64,000 nucleotides of DNA from Gautieria morchelliformis (taxonomy: Eukaryota; Basidiomycota; Agaricomycetes; Gomphales; Gomphaceae), in NCBI GenBank assembly GCA_015179125.1, contig WHVA01000202.1, forward strand, positions 119,205 to 183,204, given 5' to 3'. Made by a program: the position numbers and the translations under genes. Below the pieces are notes generated by a model that had not been told where the DNA came from, did not search any database, and was given only the letters and a program-made list of their open reading frames with translations. Below, piece after piece: positions 32,800 through 44,715 of this stretch (the first letter of the stretch is position 1; the number at the start of each line of letters is the position of its first letter).

Positions 32800-33414
32800 T
32801 AATATAAATCAGAGTAAGGGGTTGGGGTCGAGTGAATAATGATGTGATAAAGATCTCAAGCAGTGTTCTAGTGAGAGATAAGAGCAATGTTCTAGAGTTC
32901 TAGATTTAAGCAATGTTCTTGGTGCAATAAGAGTTGAGGAGGAAACAATAATAGTCCAAAGAAGCTTATGACTCGAAGCTCTAGGGAAAAAGATTGTTAA
33001 GTCACTTGTTTATTCGTATCTAGAGTCCAAGTATTTAAGCAGTGTAGGATAGGAGGAAATAATCATGTGTGAATGTAATAATCATGTGAAATATGATGCT
33101 ACTTAGGGGATGGGAGCATAATGATGTCAACAGTGATGCAACAGCTCCTATATGGCTAATCTCTTCATAAATGATGGAGATGATGCAATAAATGATGTCA
33201 GACCAGTAGAATGACGACTCGACTCGATAATAGGCATGAAAATGAACTCTTAACTCAATGGTACGCATGTCTGCGCCTCGACTCGATGTTTGACTCATGG
33301 TACGCATGTATGCGCCTCGACTCGACTTGGAATGATGGGAAAATAAGGTGAGTGATAAGAGAAATGAGAAGTAAGATTGTCCTGATTGAAACTGTCCTTC
33401 CTCCTCCAATAACA
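32800..33414. mobile_element. 615-bp LTR-like insertion in family-B integrase
   Basis: Flanked by a 5-bp duplication CGCCA at 32795-32799 and 33415-33419. The minus strand starts TGTTATTGGAGG; the other end reads TTTATATTA in place of a canonical CA. It is AT-rich, has the direct repeat CGTACCAT/GGTACGCATG near 33250-33310, and encodes nothing recognisable. A degenerate solo LTR is the best explanation. Confidence 0.65.
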
Positions 33415-34974
33415 CGCCATACGTTTCTTATTTGCGTGAAACGTTTGCGTCACTCGATGCTCTATGATTGCATCGTGTGCCGCCATCAGGTTCCATTTTG
33501 CCTGATGTGCGAACTGGGCCACCCCCTTGAACGGGGTGTCCGTGGCTATGGGAAGGTCTATCTGCGGCATATAGCTGTGGATCAACTTGAAAGGTGCGAA
33601 CCCTGTGGTCGCACTGATGTTGCTGTTGAGGGCGACCTCAACCATTGGGCATTTCACTGCCCAATCCTTCTGATCGTCTCTGACGACCGCGCGCAATATC
33701 TGGCCGATCGAGCGGTTTGCCCGCTCAGTTGCTCCATCCGTTTGTGGATGGAAGGCAGTTGACATGAGGAGCTTAGTCCCCATGAGTCGCTGGAGTTCAC
33801 GCCAGAAGATCGACGTGAATTTTGAGTCTCTGTCCGAGACGATGGAGTCGGGAACTCCGTGCAGTCAGATGACCTCCTTCAGAAACAGCCAGGCTACTCC
33901 CTTGGCTGACACGCTCGTCGTGGTTGGCACGAGGTGTACGAGCGACGTTAGTCGGTCGATGACTACCATTAGGTAGTCGCAGTCGTTAGATTTGGGCAGG
34001 GGCCCCATGAAGTCGATGCCAATCGACTGCCACGGCCTATCCGGAATGGGTAGGCTGTGTAGTAGGCCTTTGGGCCGTTGTGGCCCGGTTTTCGTCATCT
34101 GACACCTCGTGCAGGATGTGCAGAACGCTTCTATGTCTGGGTTCATGCCCAGCCACCAATATGCTCTTCGAATGTAGTTCGAAGTCTTCAGATGGCCGTA
34201 GTGGCCGACTATCTGATGTGCCCGATCGATGATAATTTCGATCAGCTTCCTTCCCCCTTGAAGAACAGAGCGGGGGACGGCAATGACGTCTCTCTTGAGC
34301 TGATTCTTAGTCCAGATCAGCCCGTCCCGGATTCCGAATCTCGGGTGCGCGTCTGGGTGCGCCATGATCTTTGTGAACATGGTGTCCCTATGGTACGCGT
34401 CTCGTAGGACCTTAGACAGGTCTACGCCTTGCTCGACGATCCGGCGCAGGGGTGCACTGTTGTTCCCTGCGGCGACGTTCGCGGGCTCTGGTGAGCCCTC
34501 ATTTAATGTGGCGGCTTCTGTTACTCTCGCCTCTGTCTTCTCAGCGAGGCGTTTAGATCGTCTTGTCGCCGCTGTTCGCAGCTCGACATACCGGTCGGTG
34601 GGCAGTAACTCACCGTCCGGATCTAAACGCGCATCCGCGTTCATGAAGACGTGGTCCGGGTGATTGTCGTCACCTGTGTCGCTCTCGTAATAGCGCGACA
34701 GGCAGTCCGCTACCTTGTTCTCTACACCGTCAACATGAACGGTGTTGAAATTGAACCAGGAGAGAAACTCCCACCATCTGACCTGTCGGTCAGATAGGCT
34801 CTTTTGGGTCTCGAAGTACTCGAGTCCCTTGTGGTCTGTGACAAGGGTGAACCTTCGCCCCAGCAGTTTGTCCTCCCATTTCATGAGAGCCTCGAGCACC
34901 GCGATAGTCTCGTGCTCGTGAGTCCAATAGTGTTGCTGTGCAACGCTGAACTTCTTTGACAAGAAGCCGGCTGG
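33415..34974 (-). pseudogene. Family-B RNase H and integrase core
   Basis: RNase H: SVAQQHYWTHEHETIAVLEA, LVTDHKGLEYFETQKSLSDR, NKVADCLSRYY. Integrase: the HHCC zinc finger (AHQIVGHYGHLKTSNYI ... CTSCTRCQM), first catalytic Asp in SIGIDFMGPLPKSNDCDYLM, second in SIVSDRDSKFTS, and Glu in HPQTDGATERANRSI. All three DDE residues are present. The frame carries a TGA at 33865-33867 where Arg is expected (the R of RLHGVPDS), and a TGA at 34975-34977 separates it from the reverse transcriptase. Codon context suggests CGA to TGA in both cases. The sequence stops at 33415 because of the nested insertion. Confidence 0.85.
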
Positions 34975-36180
34975 TCAACAAGTTTTCCAGTCGGGACCTT
35001 GGCCGTATACCGCACCGACGCCGGCTTTTGATCCGTCGGTGACCACCCAGATTGGCTCTGGGCACCTTGCGTCTACTGGACGCAGGATCGGGGCCTTACA
35101 GGCCAACGCCTTAATGCTTTGCCAGCATTTGTCGAGCAGAGGCGTCCATTCGAATGGACGGTTATTACGCGCACAGCCCGATAGCGGGGTGGTATATGCG
35201 CTAACATCTGGCATGTAGTGTGCCAGATCCTGTATGAGCCCGAGGAAACGCTGGATGTCATTGAACGTCCGTGGCCTGCGCCACTCGCGGATGCGTTGCA
35301 TCTTATCCTCGTCAGCATGTACCCCTCGGCCATCGATTATATGGCCGAGGCACTCCATTCGGATGGAGTAGAGGTCCACCTTTTTCTTGCTCAGAAAGAG
35401 GTGGTTCTTCCTCAGTCTGTCAAAGACGATGTAGAGGTGCTCTCCATGCTCTTGTATCGAGAGCGAGAATATGAAGATGTCGTCCATGTATACATGGACG
35501 AAGCGACCTATGCAGTCGCGGAAAATGGCTGTCATCAGCCGTTGGAATGTTGATGGGGCGTTGCAGTCCCCCATCTGTATCACCTGGCTCCTGAAGGTGC
35601 CGAGGATCGTGGCAAAGGCTGTCTTTGCTACGTGATCCGGATGGATCCGGATCTGCTCGTATGCTTCTGACATATTGAGTTTAGTTCGATATCGGCCGCG
35701 AGCCATGTCGCTGCATATGATATCCTGATCCGGGAAGGGCGTGACGTCCTTCACCGTGTTCTCGTTCTGCTGGCGCAGATCGAAGACGGTTCTCAACGTA
35801 CCGTTCTTCTTCGGCACACACAGCATGGGCACTGCCTGCTGCGCTACTGCCGGAATCCACCACCTTGCAGTGGTATATCGTTCTATCTTTGCCGACAGTT
35901 CCTCTCGGAAGTGTTCGGGGCATTTCGGTAGTCGATACCGCATGTGCTTGTTGGGATCAATGAGGTTGATCTCATGCTTGATCTCCTGCAGTGGCGGGAG
36001 TTCTAATGGAATTCCACTGACTAGGTCAGTGATTCTTTCCATCCATTCCTCGCGGAGGCGAGGAAGGTCATCATCCGTGAGGATGATGGTAATGGTTGGC
36101 TTAGAAGCCATTAGGCGCTGTTGGCGTCTATTAGGTCCCGCGGCGCGTGGGCCCGCTTTCCTCTTTCCCATCGCTTTCAC
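34975..36180 (-). CDS. Family-B reverse transcriptase
   Basis: A 401-codon frame. Fingers and palm motifs are visible: VPMLCVPKKNGTLRTVFDLR, the substituted catalytic region RTKLNMSEAYEQIRIHPDH (Asn where most Ty3 elements have Asp in KLDL), GDCNAPSTFQRLMTAIFRD, and the catalytic box VHVYMDDIFIFS. The thumb and RNase H start follow (PIWVVTDGSKAGVGAVYGQG). It copies element RNA into DNA in the particle. The N-for-D replacement in the first palm motif (GAC/AAC-type change) would remove one metal ligand and probably inactivates the enzyme. The frame ends in TGA at 34975. Confidence 0.85.
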   Translation of the reverse strand: MKAMGKRKAGPRAAGPNRRQQRLMASKPTITIILTDDDLPRLREEWMERITDLVSGIPLELPPLQEIKHEINLIDPNKHMRYRLPKCPEHFREELSAKIERYTTARWWIPAVAQQAVPMLCVPKKNGTLRTVFDLRQQNENTVKDVTPFPDQDIICSDMARGRYRTKLNMSEAYEQIRIHPDHVAKTAFATILGTFRSQVIQMGDCNAPSTFQRLMTAIFRDCIGRFVHVYMDDIFIFSLSIQEHGEHLYIVFDRLRKNHLFLSKKKVDLYSIRMECLGHIIDGRGVHADEDKMQRIREWRRPRTFNDIQRFLGLIQDLAHYMPDVSAYTTPLSGCARNNRPFEWTPLLDKCWQSIKALACKAPILRPVDARCPEPIWVVTDGSKAGVGAVYGQGPDWKTC

Positions 36181-36258
36181 CGTTAGGTGAGAGCGTCTCT
36201 CCCTACGACTGTAGGGTGAGTTCGAGGACGAGTCGTTCCATGACTCGTCCTCCTGGCT

Positions 36259-38155
36259 TCAATGAGCCAGGTTCGGCGTCGGCGCTTGGGTGATCCTGCT
36301 CACCCATGGCCCTTTGTCCTCGTTCTTCGATTCGTCGTCGTTGAATGAGACCTTGCCCGTAGGGATCACTTCGTTTCCCTTGCGGATCGTCCCTGGTCTC
36401 GAGAAGTCCAGGGTTATGCCGAATCTCCTCAGGAACGGTGTCCCTAAGATCGCGTCATAATATTCGATGTTTGCTACGTCGAAGTATTCGTTGTATGTCC
36501 CGCGACCAAACTTGATGGTCGTGTTCATTCCATAGTTGATCATGGACCAGCTGCCTATGCAGGCTAGCTGCAGCGCGATTGGTTGCTCCAGGGAGAATGT
36601 CTTCATCCCTGTAGCTCGCGTGAATTCGGGGGACAGCAGTACCCCTTCGCTGCCGCTATCTAGTAGGCAGTGGGCTTTTACGCCATTTATTTCCCAGTAC
36701 CCCGATAGGGTACGGTTCTCACTACGCGGACACGTTGGCCGCGTTCTGTGTTTGCTTCGGTGGTGATACACCGGCTCGGCCGCCTTGTCTGGCGTGACCG
36801 ATGTGCGAGCCGCCATGACTTTCGTGGCGGTTTCGTCTTCCAACGCGAATCTGATCGCGCTGGACCTGTAGGTGGTATCCTCCACCTCTTCGTCCCATTC
36901 ATAGTATTGGGACGGCTCAGGGTCCCACTCTTCAGCGGGCGTGTCTCCGTTATCCGGAGTGTCGTTGGGTTGGGGATCTCCCTCCCCCTCTTCATCAATT
37001 TGTTGAAGAGAGTTTTGATCGGGATCCGTCTCCGGATCCTTGGGCTCACCGTCGTGCCTCACGGCCGCTGTCCTTATACCGGACCTAAGCCGGGGGCATT
37101 CTGCCTTCTTGTGGCCAGGTTGGCTGCACTCAAAGCATGTGGTGCTGCTTTGGTTGCCGCCGGGCCTGTCGTTGGGCCGGCCCGACGTTTTCGTCGGTGG
37201 AGCAGGTCGCGGGGACGACCCTGACGCTTGAGGCCGTTTAGCTTCAGGCGGGCGTACAGTTTGTGCTGGGCGTGAGGGCAGTAGCCGCTGTCCTGTTCCG
37301 CTTCTTGTGAACAGGTTGGGTCTGGTCAGGCCCGTTTGTGTCAACGGCTTGCTCCCTGTGAGCCGGGCGGCGCTTGCCGTTGCTGCTGCGCTTTCTGCGC
37401 GGCGCATCCCCATGTTGTATCGGGATGCTTCCTCGATCATTCGGGCCGTCTCGAAGAGTTGCTCTATTGAGCTGCTCTCAGCATTATAGCCCTTTTTGAG
37501 GACTTCGTTGCGCAGCGTTTCGCGTAGCGCCGATACGAACCGTCTCCGGAACGTGTACTCGTCTGGCGGCTGTATCATACGTGCCGCGTATTTCGTGAGC
37601 TCATTCAGCATCTCCTGAATGGTTTTCATGCCTTGCATGACCGCGTCGAATTTATTCGATGCGTGATGGTATGTCAGTGTGTGCAGGAACCTCTTTTGAA
37701 GGCCTTGCATTACTGACTCCAGCGTCCAGCTGCGGACCTGGCGATCGAATCATTCAACGTTTCGAAAGAACCACTCCTGGGCTTCGCCGGTGAGGCGAGT
37801 GCCCACATAGCCAACCTGCGTGTCAATGCTGGTTGGCCCTAGGAGGCAGTTCATTTTTAGCCATCGTAGGATGGCTGCCATGAAGACTTCAAACTCTTCG
37901 AGGTCTGAACCCCCTGCATATGGCTCGGGGTGGGCCAATTTCACGCCGGCCTTCGCTAGCACAGACTTCTCCGGGTCTGTGTCTGCGGCGTCTGCCAGCG
38001 CCACGCGGATCATCCGTGTGATCCCGTCGTACGGCTCCATTGGTACGACGTTGGCCTGGTCAGGGATTCCTTGGCCTTCCGTTGGATCACTTGCGCGGTT
38101 GTGACGCCGCGCGGGGCAGGCTGTTATATGCCAAGCGTCGAGATAGCGCTGGTGC
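36259..38155 (-). CDS. Family-B gag-protease
   Basis: The open frame 36259-37710 continues upstream in another frame to 38155, where a solo LTR interrupts it. Capsid: LRWLKMNCLLGPTSIDTQVG, LTGEAQEWFFRNVERF, FDAVMQGMKTIQEMLNELTK, EYTFRRRFVSALRETLRNEV. The CCHC knuckle is CFECSQPGHKKAEC. Downstream in the same frame is a retropepsin domain, HCLLDSGSEGVLLSPEFTRA, with YYDAILGTPFLRRFGITLDF as its C-terminal flap/ILG motif. Gag and protease are therefore fused and pol starts separately at 36180. A stop lies near 37750 (TGA where the duplicate reads W/R). The related decayed copy at 26715-28248 supports the extent. Confidence 0.8.
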
Positions 38156-38618
38156 TGTAAGGGCAACCCTGGCTGGTTGTGGAGATCACACTACCACACA
38201 ACTGACAAGGGGAAATCCAAAGTATGTATAAATGAACAGAGTATACAAGAGAGGGGGTTCTCACCTGACAAGGGGAAATCCAAAGAGAAAATTCTAAGGA
38301 CCCCCAATGTCAGCGAGCCCGTATTATACTACGCTGCGCAGCCAGGGACAACACTTGGCACCGGCCATCAACCCTGCATCTCCCTGACCCTTGATCGACC
38401 CTTGATGCCACCTATTATGCGAGTCGCCTGATTTCCGACACTGTTCCGAGAGCGGAAGTCGGAAATTGGAGTGGAACTGGAAAAGCGAACAGGACTGGTG
38501 GAAGTTCTCCCAGAAGCGGAATCATTTCCGAAAGCGGAGGCGGAGATGGAATCGGAAGTGGAAGCGGAGTCGGAAATGGAGTCGGAACTGGGAATGGAAA
38601 ACAGGGTGTCCCCTGACA
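38156..38618 (-). mobile_element. Family-A solo LTR (463 bp) in family-B gag
   Basis: Starts TGTAAGGGCAACCCTGG, ends GTGTCCCCTGACA, and is flanked by the perfect 5-bp duplication GGTGC at 38151-38155 and 38619-38623. It matches the LTRs of E1 and E2. It shares AGAAAATTCT and GAACAGAGTATACAAG with the LTR at 47116, so both belong to one subtype. Removing it joins the two halves of the family-B gag leader. Confidence 0.92.
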
Positions 38619-38623
38619 GGTGC

Positions 38624-38806
38624 GTTGAATGCCATGCAGTACACCTGGGCCACTGGCAAGTCTCCATGATATGTCACTGAGATTCCGTTTCGTTTCGTCC
38701 AGTCGTGGTGGGGATGATTTCCCGTGAGCACTGTATGTGTCGTCATCGGTCGCAGCCCACTTGACTGGTACCAGGGGCCGTTACCCCACAGGATCAATGC
38801 GTCCAT
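38624..38806 (-). pseudogene. Family-B gag N-terminal portion beyond the solo LTR
   Basis: On the minus strand the sequence reads LRPMTTHTVLTGNHPHHDW, then GDLPVAQVYCMAFNAP and, across the solo LTR, ALSRRLAYN. It is probably the gag leader or N-terminus of family B. No start codon can be chosen with confidence, and frames change here. 38807-39600 shows no feature I can support. Confidence 0.4.
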
Positions 38807-39610
38807 GTCCCTCCTTCACCCCATCCCCTCACACGCAAGCAGTAGCATCACTCACAATCCTGCGACCCGCGCAGCATGGATTTGCTCACCAACAACGTTT
38901 CCGTACCTCTTTCGCAATTGCCGGCCTTTGACGTGGGACAGCAGGTCAATAAGAGAAGCCGCAAAACATGAGCGAAATATGCAGACCACCAGACCACCAC
39001 AGAGAGCATACGAAGCTCAACAAATGGAATACATACAAGGAGGTACACAGGCAGGTGGACCATGGCATGGGGTAAGTTTTTGAAGTCAGAGCGCAACCCC
39101 AGGTGTCCACTTCAAAAGGTGAAATATGACAATCCAGAGGGGCGTGATCTGGGTAGAAAGAGAGTGTAGATCCTAGGGATTTCAAAAAGCCAGCCACCAG
39201 ACCACCATGAAGAAGCATTAGTGATGGATGAGCAAGGACTGGAGGTGAACAGCATGGGACTCAAAACTCACAAGCCCAAGATCCAAATAAGTCGAGGCAC
39301 GAACGAAAATCGAGCAGCTACGACACTAGCAAATCATCCAGAGAGGTACAGATTGATTCTGGACTGTAGAGGACGACCAGAAAGACCTGCCGCCGGAAGT
39401 TTGTCCACGGACCAGTCCGTAGACACACCCATGGACCCACTAACCCTATGACGCCCTCAAACTACCATAGTACCCACTAGGAGGCATGGTTGCCCACAGC
39501 ACCCACAATGGTTATGTGATGTGATTAGTATAACTAATACAGTTGTAGTAGAAAAACACAAATGGCGCTACAGGGCATATACAGGTTGACGCTGCTGTTA
39601 TTGTCAGATC

Positions 39611-39659
39611 CTGAGTTCGAAGGTGGAATCAACGAGTAAGGTTCCAACTTCGAACTCAG
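39611..39659. repeat. 18-bp near-perfect hairpin
   Basis: CTGAGTTCGAAGGTGGAA (39611-39628) and TTCCAACTTCGAACTCAG (39642-39659) pair with one mismatch around a 13-nt loop. It lies in otherwise featureless DNA upstream of the family-B element. No terminator or RNA gene context was recognised. Confidence 0.75.
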
Positions 39660-40022
39660 CCGCTATGTAGCTACTGGGAGCTGACTAATCGACAGATAAC
39701 GACAGTTATACCTTGTGTCCTAGGAAAGGACACACAGTTGTCTGCAAGTGCTAGTGCTCCACTGCCCCGTGCCAAATCACAGCAAGACTGTACTGCGTTC
39801 AGCACGTACGCGTGCACGGACCCGAGAACGATATTCCTTTTGTATGTCAAGACCCCAACAAGTAGAAACCTTAGGGAAGCTTATCAAAGGTTGGTTGTCA
39901 ATATTCTCTCAGCACCGCGCTTTAGGCCAAAAAGTCGCCTGACGATTTTTGGACCAATTTTTAAATAATAATCAAATATCATCTGAAAGTAGCAACGGGG
40001 TATCGCTGGGTTTATTCCTGGC

Positions 40023-41529
40023 TCATGTTTTATATAACGTCAGTGCGTCGAATGTCTGGTCCTCGATGCGATGGGTATCGAGAAGGGCAAACAGCTCCTG
40101 GACCTGATAATAAACCAACATTCTTAGTGTGTGTCTACCCTGAAAACCATCTCTAACACAAATTGCACATACGTGGGCAGCCCGATATCTTGGCGGATGT
40201 GACTGCCATGGATTTTGGGACTTAATGTGTGTGGTTCGTCCTGGTCGTTCGTCCCCTGATCCCTCGCTAATTACCTCTTCCCACTCTGACTCATCGGTGG
40301 ACTGATAGTCCACCCCAAACATCCAGTCATACTCACGGCTTTGCAGTTTTGCGACAAGATTCCGCACCTTCATCCTCCCCTTCGCTTTCTGATGACACAT
40401 CCAATTTAGTATTGAGCAAACCAGTGTAAGAGAAGCTCACCCTCAACTTGCGCCCAGTACGTCGTTTTGTCATCTCACATTCGTCTTGCTCAACCTGCTG
40501 TTTCCCTCGCATCTTGTACTTCGCGCGGGCATTTTTGAAAACAATGCCCAATCGGTCGATGATCATGTCGATGGTAAGTGCGTTAACCTCAGCGTTGTTT
40601 AGATAAGCACGAGAAAAGCTCAGTCCCTTGTCCTTTATTTGTTTAGCAACGTCTTTATGCCACCTCTTTTGCTTCCCGAAGGTGAGATTGAAATTAGGTC
40701 GAAACAATTGATCGTTGGTTAGGGTTTTAGAAGACATATCTGGAACCCAGTAGCCACGCAATATCGGATCTTTAAGCTTTTCGGATCGCTCCTCAACACC
40801 CATGAGCCCATAGAAAGCTGCGCATACAAAATTCTATTACTCATAGTAAGTGAATTCCTTCTATAATATAACAATAACACTCACATTTAATGCATTATTA
40901 TGCTGCTTGGGGTTATCGTGACCCTTAGCATCATCGTCTGCCTCTTCCTCAGCCATTGTACCCCCGTCAGATTCTTGACGCCCTTTTGACCTGTGTGAGA
41001 GTCGCTCTTCAATGGCATTAAATCGCACCTCAAGCTTGGTAAGATCCTCGTCTTGTGCATTTAGCGTTCCTAATATACGCTCGTTTTCATCCTCCAGCGC
41101 TCTCATGTCTTGAGTCAGCTTAGTCACTAGTTCTTCAACCTCTTCGATTTGCTGTGTCAAGCCAGGGATTATTGAATCTTCGAGTTTCCCAACGGTTTTT
41201 CCAATGGTCATAGCTGTTGTTTTGAGGTCCATAACACTGTCTGTCAGGGCCTTAATGCCTGTTGAAGGAAGTCGGAGCGCTGACAAGGCAGTGCTAGGAA
41301 TGGCCGGTCTCACGCCTCCTGACAGAGCTAACTTCGTACGTGCCGACAAATTGGAAGGAACTGTTGAATCAGGTTGCTGCAAGCCTGCAGATGGATGTAG
41401 GCTAGGCTTAGCTTTCTTTGGAGGTGGAGTCCTTTGTCTATCATCTGTATCCTGATCTGACGCGGCTTCTTGCCTGTCCAACACAGCCCGCTTCTTGTCT
41501 GTGCTCTTCGTGGCACGCTTGCTTGCCAT
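40023..41529 (-). CDS. Unknown coiled-coil protein, about 440 aa, 4 exons
   Basis: Exons 41529-40885 (or to 40881), 40817-40441, 40388-40173 and 40103-40023. Using the donor at 40880 (GTGTTA) gives a perfect frame of 441 codons; the stronger GTGAGT at 40884 does not. The N-terminus is basic (MASKRATKSTDKKRA), then Pro/Lys-rich, then a coiled coil (IIPGLTQQIEEVEELVTKLT, MRALEDENERILGTLNAQDE). The C-terminal half has RGYWVPDMSSKTLTNDQLFR, KRWHKDVAKQIKDKGLSFSR, IIDRLGIVFKNARAKYK and YDWMFGVDYQSTDESEWEE, SQNPWQSHPPRYRA. I recognise this layout as that of hypothetical proteins seen in agaricomycetes, with no known function. Several intact splice sites argue for a real gene. It is isolated among repeats. 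Confidence 0.7.
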
Positions 41530-44500
41530 GAAGACGAGGGCGTGGTGAAAGCAATACGTAATGTGAGTGCTACCGAACAGGTATTCCCTTACTAATTTGG
41601 ACATGACAACTCTAGCAGTCGGTGTTTGATCGCTGCATGAAAGGTGGTGCTTGAGGGGCCGCAAGTCGAGAAATGATGCCAGTGTAGCCTCAGCTATCAT
41701 AGGCAAAGGATTACTGGGCTATTTCTTGTTTATATAAAATTTTTCTTGCAATTATTGAGGCTGCAGCTGGCTGCCTAGCCGGGCAATAGCACCGGTGATA
41801 GATTCTTGTGTGGAGAGATCTAGCTGAAATCTTGGATGAAATATGGGTTACATGCTGTTTTTATTTGGACAGAAGGTCAAATCTCGCGACCGCATAATTA
41901 GGGTACTATTCGGATTACTTTCCGATAATATTTGGAATTACATCCCGATATCGGCTACCCAAAATTTAGAGTGAAGTGCGGTGCAGCTGCATTACAGTAA
42001 TACTGATAAATTATGGAAAAATCTATGCATATATATCAAACCTGCTGTTATCAAGTACATCTCGACCATCCCCTACCAGTGGAAAAGTCTTCAGCACCCC
42101 CGAGGACGCTGCGTTGAACGTTGATCCACAGACGTGTGGTTTAGGCCGACTTGTGGGTGTCTCATTGTAGGGACGATGCGGCCATGTCTGTGAAATGCAT
42201 CGGTTAGCGCTGCCCGCTCCACATCCAAAAAATAAAATAAAATAAAAGCAAAGCGACACTGGAAAAACCCAAACACACCCAGGAGCCAGACAACAAAGGT
42301 GCGATGCACGCGCGTCATTCCTTCACCTCAGGCCCGGACCCACCGCCGTCCTCGTCTCCATCGTCAGAAAGAAAAAGAAAAAGGAGAGACGGGTTACGTG
42401 GGATGGGCACAAAACACAAACATGAACACGAACGAGGTGAGGCTGCACCCCGCGTCCCACGCCCGTTGTGCTGTGCTGTTTGTTTGTCGACAATTATGTT
42501 TTGTTTTTGTCCTGTTTCGTGCTCCATGCTCCATCCTCGTGGCCGACTTATATAGAAGACACTTCGGCTTAAATATTGCCATCACCCACCCGCTGCTTAC
42601 ACCCGCAGCACTCTTGAGCTATGTCGTCCGTCTTGAAGCAGCCGGAGCTGAGATTCCGATCCTTCTACCTATGACGAGTTGGATGAGCGAACTATGCTTT
42701 CTTTTCTTGTGTTATCCCTGTTTTCCTTGTTTTCCACGAGGATGCGTCCTACAAGGAATCCGGCGTCATCCAGCAGACGCCACCGCACCATACACGCCCT
42801 GGGCAATCCCACCACATGCATGCACTTCAGCCTGAGCCCTCCATCTACTCCGCATACGGAGGTTGCGAACGCCGTGACATTGTGTCTTCTGTGGTGTATG
42901 GTGATATATACGGGTTGTAATCAGGAGACGGAGGGGACAGACGGGCGGAAGACGGGCGCTGTCGTGTGTTGACCCCAGGTGACAACGAGGTCGTTAGAGG
43001 ATTCAACGACAGTGCTGACTGTAAAGATGTGACATGAGACCATGAGCTGTACCCATAGCATGAAGACCTGCTTGGCTGCAACGGCAGGAACAGAGATGAT
43101 GATGGCAGATGCGTGAACGGGGACTTGAGGCCTGAGGAACAAGGCCATGATGTAATCCACGACAGTCTTTGCACATGACGCGACGTATCCATAGAGAGCT
43201 CTAGTAGGGTAGCAAAGAGCGTGAATACCCCGACAGTACCATACCCACCCGTAGCGTGAGGTCGTCGTGCGTGGTGAGCATTGTTGGCGGCTAGCAACAC
43301 CCACAATATTTGGCGCTACTGTATGACTACCATGGACCGGTCTACGGACGTGTCCGTGGACATTCTTCTTGCGGCCGAAATCACGGACCACGCATTTGGA
43401 CGACGAATTGCTGAATATAGGACATGTGCATCCAGGCACCAAGTTGGCGCTTGGAACAAAGAAAGTCCTAAGAGGTAAGTATCACGTGGTCGCGCGGCAC
43501 AGCATGTGCAGCGCAGCGGCACGCATCAGGGACGGGGCCGTGCCTGGCGTTTGCGGCGCGTTACGTCATGCCGCGCGTGCCGCCGATGGCGCGATCGCAT
43601 ATGGGCTGCATTGGAGGTCTGCACGTTCATACCCGCACGCCCGGTGAAACGAGGCATATGATCAACGCAGACCATCCGGGGCGCCGGGTGGCGGCTCGCC
43701 ACGCACTCGGTACTGATCGCTGCACGAGAACACCCTCGCGATCACCACCTATGAATAGGATCTACCTTCCCTTCTGCCAGGTTGCCACTCGCAGCGAGTA
43801 TAATCGCACAACAATGGTGTAGATATTGGTATCACACCTGCATCTACACCAATTGTTCGCGTATACTGCGCTCGCATCGCACGTCCCTTTGAACTCGGGC
43901 GTCTATAAGTGGGCTTGTAATTTCATCCCCCTTCACTGCCCGGGAGACGGATAGACTGCTGATTGTGGGTGCCCTGTACTAGTACCCTTCGGTGGGATCG
44001 CTGTTGATGCTGGCGATGCACTCCATATAAAGTACGACTCTTCCCAGCACAGCCTACCCAGCCTGGTATGAAGCACAAGCGGTCTTCCTTATTCGACATC
44101 GTGCGCACTGGCACTACGGTAACCACCTGTGCCTCCATCCACGATTACGATTATCCCTTGCATCAGCCCGCAGCTGCGAAGATCATGCATGTCGTTTACA
44201 GTAGATGGTCCCTTTCATGCATCAGTGCCAGCCGAAAGTGGAAGAGCAAGTGCAAGTGCAAGTGCGCCCTTGGCCCCTTTCAATGATGCCTGCACTGCAC
44301 TCCCCACCACCGGTTCCGAAGGGTGTGTAGTGTGCATCGTCTTGACGTCCGTGCATCAGCTTCCGAGTCGAACCAGCACCGCTGCCCTCGTCGGTACCAC
44401 TTCCACGCCACACACCGTCCACTGTACTTCGCGGCACCAGTTATGCTCCTAGCCCTAGTCCTAGAAACTGGACTCCAGGCCCGGTCTCCGGCATCACTGG

Positions 44501-44715
44501 CAGATGCTGTGCACCTCTCATTACTGTAACATTCTCGCATCAAAAGTCTCCAATCACCATCAACTCCCCTCCCATCATCACCTCATCCTGATTCCTGATT
44601 CCTCACCCAGCTCCCGTATCACCTCACCCCGGGCCCGAGACCACTCGTGGCGAGGGGCACGGTCCGGGGCGGCGGGGTCGATGTAACATACCGGATCGAC
44701 GCTTCCCGGTCATTG
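41530..44715. other. Long non-coding stretch
   Basis: About 3.2 kb without a supportable gene or transposon domain. It includes a short AAAAT microsatellite (about 42226-42247), a CpG-rich patch (43490-43700) and polypyrimidine stretches. Open frames on both strands here have no recognisable domains. It may contain decayed repeats too old to identify by eye. Confidence 0.5.

Larger units (their letters stand above)
30045..38806 (-). mobile_element. Ty3/gypsy chromovirus family B with accessory ORF3
   Basis: In minus orientation the order is gag-pro (38806-36259), reverse transcriptase (36180-34975), RNase H and integrase (34974-32800), chromodomain-like tail (to about 32313), ORF3 (32189-30225), polypurine tract and the start of the 3' LTR at 30188. 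The 5' LTR was not found, and the 3' LTR is cut short at the LINE near 30045. Two later insertions are nested: 32800-33414 and a family-A solo LTR 38156-38618. Pol is one frame apart from two TGA codons at 33865 and 34975, both where CGA (Arg) is expected, and a frameshift near 32600. Confidence 0.85.

Noticed and set aside
42299..42835. 178-codon plus-strand open frame
   Set aside because: No recognisable domain, irregular composition, no splice context; probably chance.
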